Source: DATKLX01 sp035542155
GTDB taxonomy: Bacteria; Chloroflexota; Anaerolineae; Anaerolineales; Anaerolineaceae
Length of the DNA stretch: 54,742 nucleotides
Reading direction: 5' to 3'
Assembly (NCBI GenBank): GCA_035542155.1
Contig: DATKLX010000032.1
Location: forward strand, 1-54,742
The position numbers and the translations under genes were made by a program. Shown here one piece after another: positions 32,664 through 41,395 of the stretch. Under the pieces are notes generated by a model. It saw only the letters and a program-made list of their open reading frames with translations, ran no database searches and was not told the DNA's origin. The number at the start of each line of letters is the position of its first letter. Positions within the stretch are counted from its first letter, which is position 1.

Positions 32664-33404
32664 TCATGAGAAAAGTTTCCAGATCGCCAGCTCTGCATCG
32701 GGTGGCGCCTCGCTGCCCCATTTCCGGCTTGGGCGCCAACCGAAACGGTCAGACAGCTCGACCAGAAATTCGGCGTATTTGAAGGGAGATAAGACTGCGT
32801 CTAGCACTGGAACACCCAGTGAGGTTTGCATCGTCTCATGGAAACCGTACTCAGCGGTACAGCCCAGGATCAGTACCTCGGCTCCATCCTCCTCCACGGC
32901 TCTCTTGCCTTCCGCCAGAAGCCGTTCACAGGTAAGGGTATGGTCTGCCTGGAAGTCGTGCACACCTAGATCCAATGGGCGCAGCGAAGCCAACCGGTGG
33001 CCGTGCCCGTAGGCCAGAATGTTTTCGCGCATTTTCGGGATCCACTTCCGACGGCCGACAAGCACGGAAAAGGTGTTCCCCAAATTGCTTGCGATGGCAG
33101 TGGCCGACTGGCATGGGGCTGTCACGATTGCCCTTCCCGAAACCTCCCGGGCTTCGCGCAGACCGACATCATAGAAGCAGCCAATCACGATGGCATCATA
33201 CTGGCTGGCGGACTGGCGCGTTATCCGCACGATATCGCCGATGACCAATCCTTCATAAGCATGGTACTCCAGGTGTTTCGGCCGGTCGTCAGGCAGAGAA
33301 ACCACATCTACCTGGGTGGCCTCCTGCCTGGCCGCATTCAGGATATCCAGGGTATCCTCGTCAAACACATCTGTGCCCACCGGGTTGATCCACAGGATGC
33401 GCAT
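32664..33404 (-). CDS. Asp/Glu (hydantoin) racemase-family protein
   Basis: 246 residues. The two candidate catalytic cysteines are in VIGCFYDVG and LILGCTAEYG, the standard positions of the Asp/Glu/hydantoin racemase superfamily. The N-terminus RILWINPVGT is typical of the hydantoin racemase branch. Its place in one operon with HyuB, HyuA and a Dpp importer supports racemisation of a hydantoin- or lactam-like substrate before hydrolysis. A 55-base gap separates it from HyuB. Confidence 0.8.
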   Translation of the reverse strand: MRILWINPVGTDVFDEDTLDILNAARQEATQVDVVSLPDDRPKHLEYHAYEGLVIGDIVRITRQSASQYDAIVIGCFYDVGLREAREVSGRAIVTAPCQSATAIASNLGNTFSVLVGRRKWIPKMRENILAYGHGHRLASLRPLDLGVHDFQADHTLTCERLLAEGKRAVEEDGAEVLILGCTAEYGFHETMQTSLGVPVLDAVLSPFKYAEFLVELSDRFGWRPSRKWGSEAPPDAELAIWKLFS

Positions 33405-33458
33405 CGCTAGCTCCTCGTGATCTTAAATAAACCTGGTCCAGTTGGTCGATTGGTGTAT

Positions 33459-35135
33459 CTATCCCCGCGAGGTGCGGCTTTCCAGCCCGTAATACCGGTT
33501 CGCCTGCTCCCGGGTGATGTAGCCGTTTTTCAGATCACCCTGTACCAGCTCCAGGTTGCGCTCCATCGGGTCTCCCCATCCAGCTCCGGTAGCGGTCATG
33601 ACCTGGATGATATCATCGGTGTTCAAGGTCAGGCCGCTCACCACCGAATAACGCTCTTTGGAGCCATCGGCGCGGACGACCAGAATGTGGTTTGAGGAAC
33701 CCTCGCAGCCCCCTTTCAACGGCCACGGGCGGATCCGTGAGCGAGTATAGGCGACGGTCAACCAGGCATTATCGGACCGGATGCGATAATCGATCCTGAC
33801 CCCCTTGCCTCCCCGGTGCAACCCGGCCCCGCCATCTTCATCATGAAAACTGAGATAATCGACCGTTACCCCATAGCGCGCTTCGGCGACCTCCGCAGGG
33901 CAATTATATGTTTCGCCGTGCAGAGCGCAGAATTGCCCCGAATTGCCATCCACGCTTTTTGAACCGCCCCAACCGCCTAACTCGGGCTCGATCACCGCGT
34001 AGGGCCGGCCGGTATCCGGGTGAATCCCCCCAAAAAGCGTACCACACACAGAGGCAAATCCACCGGCGGGAAGCCGGTCCGGCATATTCTGCGCCAGGCA
34101 GCGCACGATCAGATCGTGAACCCGGATGGTGATCTCATAGTAGATCCCCTGAGCTGCCGGGTAAATCGGATCAAAAACGCTTCCGCGGCGAGTAATCACT
34201 TTGAGAGGCCGGAAAGTACCCCCATTGGCGATCCTTTCCGGCGAGGTAACGCCTTTGAATGCCATCTGGCAGGCGGTGACTGCTTCATCCCGGCTCATGT
34301 TGAACGGCCCATTATCTTGATCTGGATTGCCGCTTAGATCTACAATAAACTCATTATTCGTAATTTCGACAACGACCGAATAATCCGGTCCACTGTCTTG
34401 CTCTTCGACCAATGAAAACTTCCCTTTCGGCATCTGCTTTAACGCGTCCAGACTCACTTTTTCGCCATAGTCCAGATATTCCTTTACTGCCTGGAGGAAT
34501 ACATCTTTACCATACTTATTGACGATTTCCAGCACACGGCGCTCGCCAACCCGAACCGAGGCGACGCCTGCCCATAGATCCCCGATGAGAAAATCGGGCA
34601 TGCGGCAGTTCGCGGTGAGGATATCGAATACAGATCGGATTGGCTCGCCTCGCGAAAATAGCTTGATCCCTGCCAGGATCAACCCTTCCTGGAAGATCTC
34701 CGTCGCATTCGTCGACATGCTGCCGGGCACCATACCGCCCACGTCGTTCCAATGGGCGATATTGGCCGTCCAGGCGACAATCTCATCCCCGGCAAAGACC
34801 GGCATGACCAGGACTGCATCGTTCAAATGGGTTACACCGCCGTTGTACGGATCGTTGGTGATAAAGATGTCGCCAGGCTCGATGTCTCCCGGTTTATTGA
34901 ACTTGGCCACGGTCCGTTTGACGGTTTTATCCAATACACCGACAAAAGCGGGAATGCCAGCTCCGGAACCGGCCAGCTCACCATCTCGGTCAGTGATCCC
35001 GGTTCCCATATCCAATACTTCGTAAATGATCGCGCTCATCGCGGTGTGGCGCAACGCCGCGAACATCTCATCCGCTGCGGCCTGCAATGAGCTTTGGATG
35101 ATTTCCATCGTGATAGGGTCATACTGCTCCGTCAT
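33459..35135 (-). CDS. hyuB: Hydantoinase B/oxoprolinase subunit B-like
   Basis: 558 residues from the ATG at 35135, which has an ideal AAGGAGGTGG. DPITMEIIQSSLQAAADEMFAALRHTAMS, GDIFITNDPYNGGVTHLND and HNDVGGMVPGSM-like segments identify the HyuB/5-oxoprolinase family. With HyuA it hydrolyses a cyclic imide or lactam (hydantoin, oxoproline) with ATP in the cytoplasm. It lies 11 bases after hyuA. The exact substrate is open: family members also form acetone carboxylase-like enzymes. Confidence 0.88.
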   Translation of the reverse strand: MTEQYDPITMEIIQSSLQAAADEMFAALRHTAMSAIIYEVLDMGTGITDRDGELAGSGAGIPAFVGVLDKTVKRTVAKFNKPGDIEPGDIFITNDPYNGGVTHLNDAVLVMPVFAGDEIVAWTANIAHWNDVGGMVPGSMSTNATEIFQEGLILAGIKLFSRGEPIRSVFDILTANCRMPDFLIGDLWAGVASVRVGERRVLEIVNKYGKDVFLQAVKEYLDYGEKVSLDALKQMPKGKFSLVEEQDSGPDYSVVVEITNNEFIVDLSGNPDQDNGPFNMSRDEAVTACQMAFKGVTSPERIANGGTFRPLKVITRRGSVFDPIYPAAQGIYYEITIRVHDLIVRCLAQNMPDRLPAGGFASVCGTLFGGIHPDTGRPYAVIEPELGGWGGSKSVDGNSGQFCALHGETYNCPAEVAEARYGVTVDYLSFHDEDGGAGLHRGGKGVRIDYRIRSDNAWLTVAYTRSRIRPWPLKGGCEGSSNHILVVRADGSKERYSVVSGLTLNTDDIIQVMTATGAGWGDPMERNLELVQGDLKNGYITREQANRYYGLESRTSRG

Positions 35136-35146
35136 AATCCACCTCC

Positions 35147-37198
35147 TTACTGAGCGGTTTGAATACAATAATTGCCGAAATCATCTACGTGGCAGGGCAG
35201 ATCCGGGGGGATCACAACTGTAGTCCCTGACTCCTCAATAATGGCTGGTCCACGAAAAGCCATTCCCGGTTCGAGGGCTTCCCCGTGATAGATGGCGGCT
35301 GGATGGATGCCGGCCTCGACAAAATCCACGTCGCGCCTTTCTTTAATCGTTGCCTCCAGATTGCGCCCGGTCCTCGCGCGCATCTCTGGTTTCAATTTGT
35401 CGACTTCTGCGATAGCGATCAGGTGGTAACAGACCAGTTCGGCTGGCGCGTTCAAGCGGTAGGTATATTCCCTTTCATAATTCGCATGGAAATGCTCCTG
35501 GATGGCCACGAGCCGGGCAGCGTCGATCCGACCGTTGGGAAGGTCGATCTCCACAGAATGCTCCTGGTTCTGGTAGCGGAAGCGACCATAGCGGAGGAAG
35601 TGGATCCGCGCGCGTGGAATATTTTCGGCAGTATATTCCTGGATGGCCTTTTCTTCCAGGCGGATGAACGCCTGATTGAGCTGCTCGGCCGCGTCCGCTC
35701 CAGATAGATCGACCACCCGGGTTTGCAAGTAATCCCGCCGAAGATCGGTCAACAGCATGCCCCAGGCCGAAAACACACCTGAAAGACTGGGGATCACAAT
35801 TTTCTTAATCCCCAGCTCCCTGGCCAGGGCGCAGGCGTGCATTCCACCTCCGCCGCCAAAAGCAAATAGTGTAAAATCTCGCGGATCATGGCCACGGTTG
35901 ACCGAGATCAGCTTGATCGCATTCACCATATTATTATTGGCGATGCGAATGATCCCCCGCGCAGCCTCCTGCCGACTGATGGAGAGATTGGCAGCCAGCC
36001 GGTCCAGGGCGTTTTCGACCGCTGCCATGTCGGCGACAAGAGTACCTCCGCAGAAGTAATTTGGATTGATACAGCCCAGCGCCAGGTTTGCATCGGTGGT
36101 AGTCGCTTCTGTACCGCCAATGCCGTACGAAACCGGACCCGGAACTGCGCCGGCACTCTGGGGACCCACATGAAGCCGCCGGTACTCATCCACCCAGGCG
36201 ATCGATCCACCCCCGTTGCCGATTTCCACCAAATCGACTACCGGCACCATCACCGGATACCCGGCAGAGATTTCGCTTCGCTCGACCAGGTAGTTGGTAT
36301 TCAGCTTGACCTCGCCTTTTGTGATCAGCCCGCACTTTGCGGTGGTCCCTCCAATATCGATGGCGATGATATTCGGCTCGCCAATCAGCCGGCCTAAAGC
36401 GGCGGCGCCCCAAATTCCAGAGGCTGGGCCCGATTCGATCATGGTGATTGGGATCTGGCGCGCGCTCTTGATCGTATCCACGCCGCAGTTGGATTGCATA
36501 ATGTAGGGCGTACAGACCATCCCCGACTCAGATAACCGCTCCGTCAGACAATCCAGGTAGCGATGAGCAATCGGCTGGACGTAAGCAGAGAGAACGGCGG
36601 TATTGGTGCGCTCGTATTCGCGCCACTCCCGTGTAATCTGGGTTGAAGTCACTGCGGACACATCCGGCCAGAGCTCATTGACCCTGGCAAGCGTGGCCTC
36701 CTCATGGGCTGGATTGGCATACGAGTTGATCAGGCAGATGGCAATTGCCTCCACGCCTTCCGTGCGGAAATCCTCCAGGATCGCCGGCAGGAGAGAAAGA
36801 TCCAGCGGCTTGCTCTCCACCCCTTTGTACGAGATGCGCCCGGGCAGTTCGCGGCGCAGATGACGGGGTACAAACGGTTTCGGTTTGGCGTATTCTAAAT
36901 TGAAGAAGTCCGGCCGGTTTCCGCGACCAATTTCGAGAATGTCGCGGAAACCCTCGGTCGTGAGGAGCCCAACCCTGACACCTTTTCGCTCAGTGATCGC
37001 GTTGATGACAATGGTCGTGCCGTGCACAAAGGAGATAAATTCTTTGGGGCTGATCTGGCTGGCTTCGATCACATCCATCACTCCTTTTTCAAATTGCCCA
37101 GGGGTCGTATGGCTCTTTGCGGTGCCGACTTCCCCTCCTGGGGTGACATAGACCAGATCGGTAAAGGTTCCCCCGATATCGGTTGCGACTCGAAACAT
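35147..37198 (-). CDS. hyuA: Hydantoinase A/oxoprolinase subunit A-like
   Basis: 683 residues. The N-terminal ATPase motif VATDIGGTFTDLVYV, VHGTTIVINAITERKG, AIDIGGTTAKCGLI and FGGGGGMHACALARELG show the ASKHA-fold HyuA. It supplies ATP-driven activation of the ring substrate opened with HyuB. The start is set by GAGGAGGAACT. Just upstream lie the ABC transporter genes, which probably import the substrate, and the operon seems to be read as one leftward unit. Confidence 0.9.
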   Translation of the reverse strand: MFRVATDIGGTFTDLVYVTPGGEVGTAKSHTTPGQFEKGVMDVIEASQISPKEFISFVHGTTIVINAITERKGVRVGLLTTEGFRDILEIGRGNRPDFFNLEYAKPKPFVPRHLRRELPGRISYKGVESKPLDLSLLPAILEDFRTEGVEAIAICLINSYANPAHEEATLARVNELWPDVSAVTSTQITREWREYERTNTAVLSAYVQPIAHRYLDCLTERLSESGMVCTPYIMQSNCGVDTIKSARQIPITMIESGPASGIWGAAALGRLIGEPNIIAIDIGGTTAKCGLITKGEVKLNTNYLVERSEISAGYPVMVPVVDLVEIGNGGGSIAWVDEYRRLHVGPQSAGAVPGPVSYGIGGTEATTTDANLALGCINPNYFCGGTLVADMAAVENALDRLAANLSISRQEAARGIIRIANNNMVNAIKLISVNRGHDPRDFTLFAFGGGGGMHACALARELGIKKIVIPSLSGVFSAWGMLLTDLRRDYLQTRVVDLSGADAAEQLNQAFIRLEEKAIQEYTAENIPRARIHFLRYGRFRYQNQEHSVEIDLPNGRIDAARLVAIQEHFHANYEREYTYRLNAPAELVCYHLIAIAEVDKLKPEMRARTGRNLEATIKERRDVDFVEAGIHPAAIYHGEALEPGMAFRGPAIIEESGTTVVIPPDLPCHVDDFGNYCIQTAQ

Positions 37199-37240
37199 AG
37201 TTCCTCCTCATCGATTGCAGATTCGTATTTCGTATAGACC

Positions 37241-38239
37241 TCAACCTGCAGCGCTCAGGGATGTAGGTTGAGCGTAGAGGTGGCAGCGGACCTGGTGGCC
37301 TGGCCCCAATTTGACCATCGCCGGGTCGATTTGGTGGCACACGTCCATTACGAAAGGACAGCGGGTGGAAAAGCTGCACCCTTTGGGGATATTGACCGGG
37401 CTGGGGATTTCCCCGGTGGAAATGACCTTTTTTGGCTTGAAAGCTTCCTCTTCTTCGGAAATGACCGGGATGGAGGATAACAGCATTTGTGTATATGGAT
37501 GGAGTGGTTTCTGAAAGAAATCCACGGTTTCCGCGATCTCGCATATTTTCCCAAGATACATGATCGCCACCCGCGAGGCGACATTCCGCATCAAGCTCAA
37601 ATCATGGGTGATGAATAGATAACTCAAATGTAGCTCCTGCTGCAAACGTAAGAGCAGATTGATCATTTTGCCCTGCACCGAAACATCCAGGGCCGAGGTT
37701 GGCTCGTCGAGGAGCACCAGGGACGGATCGGTGGCAAGCGCCCTGGCGACAGCTACAATTTGTTTTTCACCGCCGGACAGCATGTGCGGGTATTTATACA
37801 TATACTCAGGCGGAAGCTCCACCATATCCAGCAGGCGTACAATCTGCATCAGACTGTCCTGATTTGGCTGGTGCAGCCGGAGAGGCATCTCGAGGATATC
37901 CTTGATAGTCCGGCGAGGATTCAAGGACGATCCCGGATCCTGGAAGACGATCTGGATATTTTTCTTGAGATGAAGTGGGCGTTTCCCGTCGGATTGAAAC
38001 AGCTCCTCTCCGCGGAATTTGATGCTCCCCGAGGTAGGCGAATACATACCGACCATGGTATAGGCGACCGTACTCTTTCCCGAGCCTGATTCCCCAACCA
38101 GTCCGAGAGTTTCGCCTTCAACCAGGTTAAAGGAGATGCCATCCACCGCCTTCACCGTGATGGGCTCCTGATTTGGCCAGCCAGACTGGCCAACGACGAA
38201 GTATTTCTTAAGCTCGGTGACAGTTAGAATGTCGCTCAT
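37241..38239 (-). CDS. Dipeptide/oligopeptide ABC transporter ATPase, DppF-like
   Basis: 332 residues. Walker A VGESGSGKST, signature LSGGEKQIVAVARAL, Walker B LVLLDEPTSALDVS and the switch His in ITHDLS are present. The C-terminal Cys cluster CSFSTRCPFVMDVCH is the oligopeptide-ATPase tail typical of DppF/OppF. Its start overlaps the DppD-like stop by four bases. It drives import by the DppB/DppC-like permeases. Confidence 0.9.
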   Translation of the reverse strand: MSDILTVTELKKYFVVGQSGWPNQEPITVKAVDGISFNLVEGETLGLVGESGSGKSTVAYTMVGMYSPTSGSIKFRGEELFQSDGKRPLHLKKNIQIVFQDPGSSLNPRRTIKDILEMPLRLHQPNQDSLMQIVRLLDMVELPPEYMYKYPHMLSGGEKQIVAVARALATDPSLVLLDEPTSALDVSVQGKMINLLLRLQQELHLSYLFITHDLSLMRNVASRVAIMYLGKICEIAETVDFFQKPLHPYTQMLLSSIPVISEEEEAFKPKKVISTGEIPSPVNIPKGCSFSTRCPFVMDVCHQIDPAMVKLGPGHQVRCHLYAQPTSLSAAG

Positions 38240-39264
38240 CCTGCCCTGTTTCCTGTTCTGCCAGAATTATCCCTGGCTTCGGTTTGATACAGAAAACAAG
38301 CCACAGCATGAGCATCATCCAGGCGGTACATTGGCGGTTTCTCTTTCTTGCAGATCTCCATGGCGCGGGGGCATCGCGGGTGAAAGCGGCAGCCAGTCGG
38401 GGGCGCCAGGTAATTGGGGATGCGCCCAGGGATTCCACTGGCGATTCCACCGCCTGTCAGACGTGGGACGGTGCTGATCAGCCCTTGAGTGTACGGATGC
38501 AGCGGGCTGGCGAAAAGCATTTTGGTCGGGGCGACCTCGACAATGTCTCCTGCGTACATGACATAGACCCGATCGGTCATCTCACGGACGATCCCCAGCG
38601 TGTGGGTGATGAGGATGACCGACGTACCCTTCTCTTCCACCAGTTTGCGCAGCAGGCGCAGGACCTGGTCCTGGATGGTCACATCCAGGGAGGTGCCCGG
38701 TTCATCCGCGATGAGCAGCTCGGGCCTCGTCGCCAGCGCCATTCCGATGCAAACTCTCTGTCGCATGCCGCCGCTGAGCTGAATCGGATAGCTCTTCAGC
38801 AACCGTGCCGGGTCTGCCAACGCAACCTCTTGCAAAGCGGCAAGCGCCCGCTGGTGGATTTCCTGGCGAGAAAGCGCTTTATCTGGCTCGGTCGAGCTTT
38901 GAATCACAGATTCTAGCTGCTCGCCAACGCTGAAGACTGGGTTTAGCGCAGCAGTTGGATCCTGGAAAATCATCGAGATGCCCCGCCCGCGCACGCGCTG
39001 CAAGAGACCTGGGCTCATCTTCAGAATATCCTGGTTATTGAAGAATATCTCGCCTTCCGGGATGTGAGCCGGCGGCACAGGCAGCACGCGCAAGATCGCC
39101 TTCATCGTTGTCGTCTTTCCGCAACCTGTCTCGCCCACCAATCCCACCTTCTCTCCGGGGCGCATCTGGAAATTGACCCCTTCCAATACCTTCAACCGCC
39201 CGCCATAGACCCTGAAATGGACGTGCAAGTTTTTGATATCCAATAGGAGCGGAGCAGAGGCCAT
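38236..39264 (-). CDS. Dipeptide/oligopeptide ABC transporter ATPase, DppD-like
   Basis: 342 residues from the ATG at 39264, one base after the DppC-like stop; a longer reading to 39450 lies inside the permease gene and is not credible. Walker A GETGCGKTT, signature LSGGMRQRVCIGMALA, DEPGTSLDVT for Walker B and switch His in ITHTLG are clear, and the C-terminal CRFHPRCPRAMEICKKEKPP carries the oligopeptide-ATPase Cys motif. It forms a heterodimer with the DppF-like ATPase. Confidence 0.9.
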   Translation of the reverse strand: MASAPLLLDIKNLHVHFRVYGGRLKVLEGVNFQMRPGEKVGLVGETGCGKTTTMKAILRVLPVPPAHIPEGEIFFNNQDILKMSPGLLQRVRGRGISMIFQDPTAALNPVFSVGEQLESVIQSSTEPDKALSRQEIHQRALAALQEVALADPARLLKSYPIQLSGGMRQRVCIGMALATRPELLIADEPGTSLDVTIQDQVLRLLRKLVEEKGTSVILITHTLGIVREMTDRVYVMYAGDIVEVAPTKMLFASPLHPYTQGLISTVPRLTGGGIASGIPGRIPNYLAPPTGCRFHPRCPRAMEICKKEKPPMYRLDDAHAVACFLYQTEARDNSGRTGNRAG

Positions 39265-39265
39265 C

Positions 39266-40198
39266 TTAAGCCTCCTGGGCGGCGAACATGTCCCGCACGC
39301 CATCACCAAGCAGGTTGAACCCCAAAACGACGATGACGATGGCCAGGGCGGGGAAGACTGCGATCCACCATTGGTCGGGGAGGTAGCGGGCCCCATCCGC
39401 GACCATGGTACCCAGACTGGGCTCGGGCGGCTGTACTCCCAGGCCAACAAAACTGAGCATGGAGCCGATAATGATCACCCAGGCGATGTCCAGGCTCATT
39501 TTGGTCAGGACGGGGGAAACGGTGTTGGGGAGAATCTCGCGGAAAAGGATATGGGTTGTGCTCGCGCCGGTGACCTCGGCCGCTTTGACAAAATATTCAT
39601 TTCGCAACGCTACCGCCAAGCCATAGACCAGCCGGGTATACCAGGGCCACCACATTAAGGAAACAGCCAGCATTCCATTCCACAGGTTCGGTTCGAGCAC
39701 AGAAGCGACCGCCAGAGCCAGGATCAACGGCGGCACCGCCAGAAAGACATCGGTGACGCGCATGATAACCGTGTCGATCCAGATCCCCTGATAGTATCCG
39801 GCCAATAGACCCAAGAACACACCCGGGGGTACTACGAGCGCCAGAACCACCACGCCCATCAGCAAGGAGGAGCGCAATCCAAAAAATATCCGGCTCAGGA
39901 TGTCCCGCCCGATCTGGTCCGTGCCACAAGGATGCTGCCAGGAGGGGGATTGCTTGGCATGAGCAAAATCGGTAAAGGGCCCTGCGTGCCTGGGATACGG
40001 CGAGACCCAGGGAGCCAGGACCGCCAGCAGAATTACCAGGGTCACCGTGATCACCCCGATGACAGATAAGGGGTTGCGCGAGAATTTGTACCAGGCGCGT
40101 CCCCAGTCCTGGCGCCGGGAGTCGCGCTGGAGCTTTTTAATCTGTTCCGTATTGATGGATAAGGGGACTTCTTGCCTTAGTTGAGCTTGTTCGGCCAT
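39266..40198 (-). CDS. ABC transporter permease, DppC-like
   Basis: 310 residues. A cytoplasmic N-terminus of about 45 residues precedes six membrane segments. The conserved EAA-type loop (VYGLAVALRNEYFVKAAEVTGASTTHILFREILPN) contacts the ATPases, and HPCGTDQIGRDILSRI is the usual DppC signature. It pairs with the DppB-like permease, whose gene ends five bases upstream. Confidence 0.9.
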   Translation of the reverse strand: MAEQAQLRQEVPLSINTEQIKKLQRDSRRQDWGRAWYKFSRNPLSVIGVITVTLVILLAVLAPWVSPYPRHAGPFTDFAHAKQSPSWQHPCGTDQIGRDILSRIFFGLRSSLLMGVVVLALVVPPGVFLGLLAGYYQGIWIDTVIMRVTDVFLAVPPLILALAVASVLEPNLWNGMLAVSLMWWPWYTRLVYGLAVALRNEYFVKAAEVTGASTTHILFREILPNTVSPVLTKMSLDIAWVIIIGSMLSFVGLGVQPPEPSLGTMVADGARYLPDQWWIAVFPALAIVIVVLGFNLLGDGVRDMFAAQEA

Positions 40199-40203
40199 TC
40201 TCG

Positions 40204-41232
40204 CTACTCACTCCTTGCTTCATTCAACCGGATCCTTGGATCTAATTGGGCCACAATCAGATCGACCAGAATATTAACAGTGATAAAGACCGCGCCTAAC
40301 ACCAGGATGACAGCCGAGATCGCATTCAAATCTTTGTGCAACATGGCTGTCATCCCGTAGCGGGCCAATCCAGGCCAGTTGAAAATAAGCTCTACCAGGA
40401 ACGCGATGCTGAATGTGGAGGCAATATCCAGCCCCAGGATCGAGACGGTGGGGATCAGCGATGGCTTGAGCAGGTAGCGGTTCATCACGACCCGTTCGGG
40501 AATGCCCAGCGCACGCTCGGAAGCGATATAGTCCTTGCCCAGATTATCCGCCATCGTCGAGCGCGTGATGCGCGCTTCCTGGGCGATGGAACCCAGGGCC
40601 AGTGACAGGGAAGGAAGGATCAGGTGCCACAGAGCATCGACAAAAGTTTTGAACTGGCCGGTCAGGAGGGAGTCTATGGTGATCAGGCCGGTGATGGTGC
40701 GGGGTAATTGCACATTTTCGCTCACCCGTCCGATGATGGGTAACCAGTGTAGGGTAAACCCGAACAGGAGGATCGTAAGAATAGCGATCACGAATGAGGG
40801 AGTCACGATTCCGGCATAGGAGAAAAGGCGTACGCTGTTATCGATCCAGGTGTCTTTATAACGTGCAGAGACAATTCCCAGGCCAATCCCTCCCAGGGCC
40901 GAAAGTGTCCCGGAAAAAAGGACCAGTTCCAGGGAGGCCGGGAAAAACTCGCGAATATCGGTTGTAACCGGTCGCTGGGTGATCAAAGACAGGCCAAAGT
41001 CGCCTTGCACGGCGTCACTGAGCCAGTACCAATACTGCAAAATCAATGGCTGGTTGAGGTGCATCTGTTCCCGCAGTCGATCCACCACCCATTGTGGGGC
41101 GCGGGCCCCCACCGCCATGCGAGCCGGGTCTCCAGGCATGACCCGGGCGATTGCAAAGATCACAATGGAGAGACCGAGCAGAACAAACACGGAATAGATG
41201 ATCCGCCGAATCAGAAATTTTACCAATGGCAT
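40204..41232 (-). CDS. ABC transporter permease, DppB-like
   Basis: 342 residues with six membrane segments. The N-terminus (KFLIRRIIYSVFVLLGLSIVIFAIARVMPGDPA) and the ARITRSTMADNLGKDYIASERALGIPERVVMNRY loop are typical of DppB/OppB. It is followed by the DppC-like gene and preceded by a 163-base gap holding a hairpin after the binding-protein gene. Confidence 0.9.
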   Translation of the reverse strand: MPLVKFLIRRIIYSVFVLLGLSIVIFAIARVMPGDPARMAVGARAPQWVVDRLREQMHLNQPLILQYWYWLSDAVQGDFGLSLITQRPVTTDIREFFPASLELVLFSGTLSALGGIGLGIVSARYKDTWIDNSVRLFSYAGIVTPSFVIAILTILLFGFTLHWLPIIGRVSENVQLPRTITGLITIDSLLTGQFKTFVDALWHLILPSLSLALGSIAQEARITRSTMADNLGKDYIASERALGIPERVVMNRYLLKPSLIPTVSILGLDIASTFSIAFLVELIFNWPGLARYGMTAMLHKDLNAISAVILVLGAVFITVNILVDLIVAQLDPRIRLNEARSE

Positions 41233-41276
41233 GTCTGTATCACCTCTCGATCCCTGGCTTTCCCCGTTTCTAATGA

Positions 41277-41315
41277 GGGTTCTCGAAGGGCAATCCGATC
41301 TCCCTCCGAGAACCC
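41277..41315 (-). other. Intercistronic hairpin between the binding protein and the permease genes
   Basis: In the leftward transcript the outer arms (41277-41285 and 41307-41315) and inner arms (41287-41290 and 41302-41305) form a continuous 14-pair stem with one G-U and an 11-base loop. On the other strand that pair is A-C. No T-run follows. This is the arrangement that lets a binding protein be made in excess of its permease. Confidence 0.65.
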
Positions 41316-41395
41316 CTTGGGATTACGCCAGACGTTTCTCGTGAGCTGGTCCTGGTATGGGGGTTGGAAAACTGAATCAGACTCCTGGCCAGATC

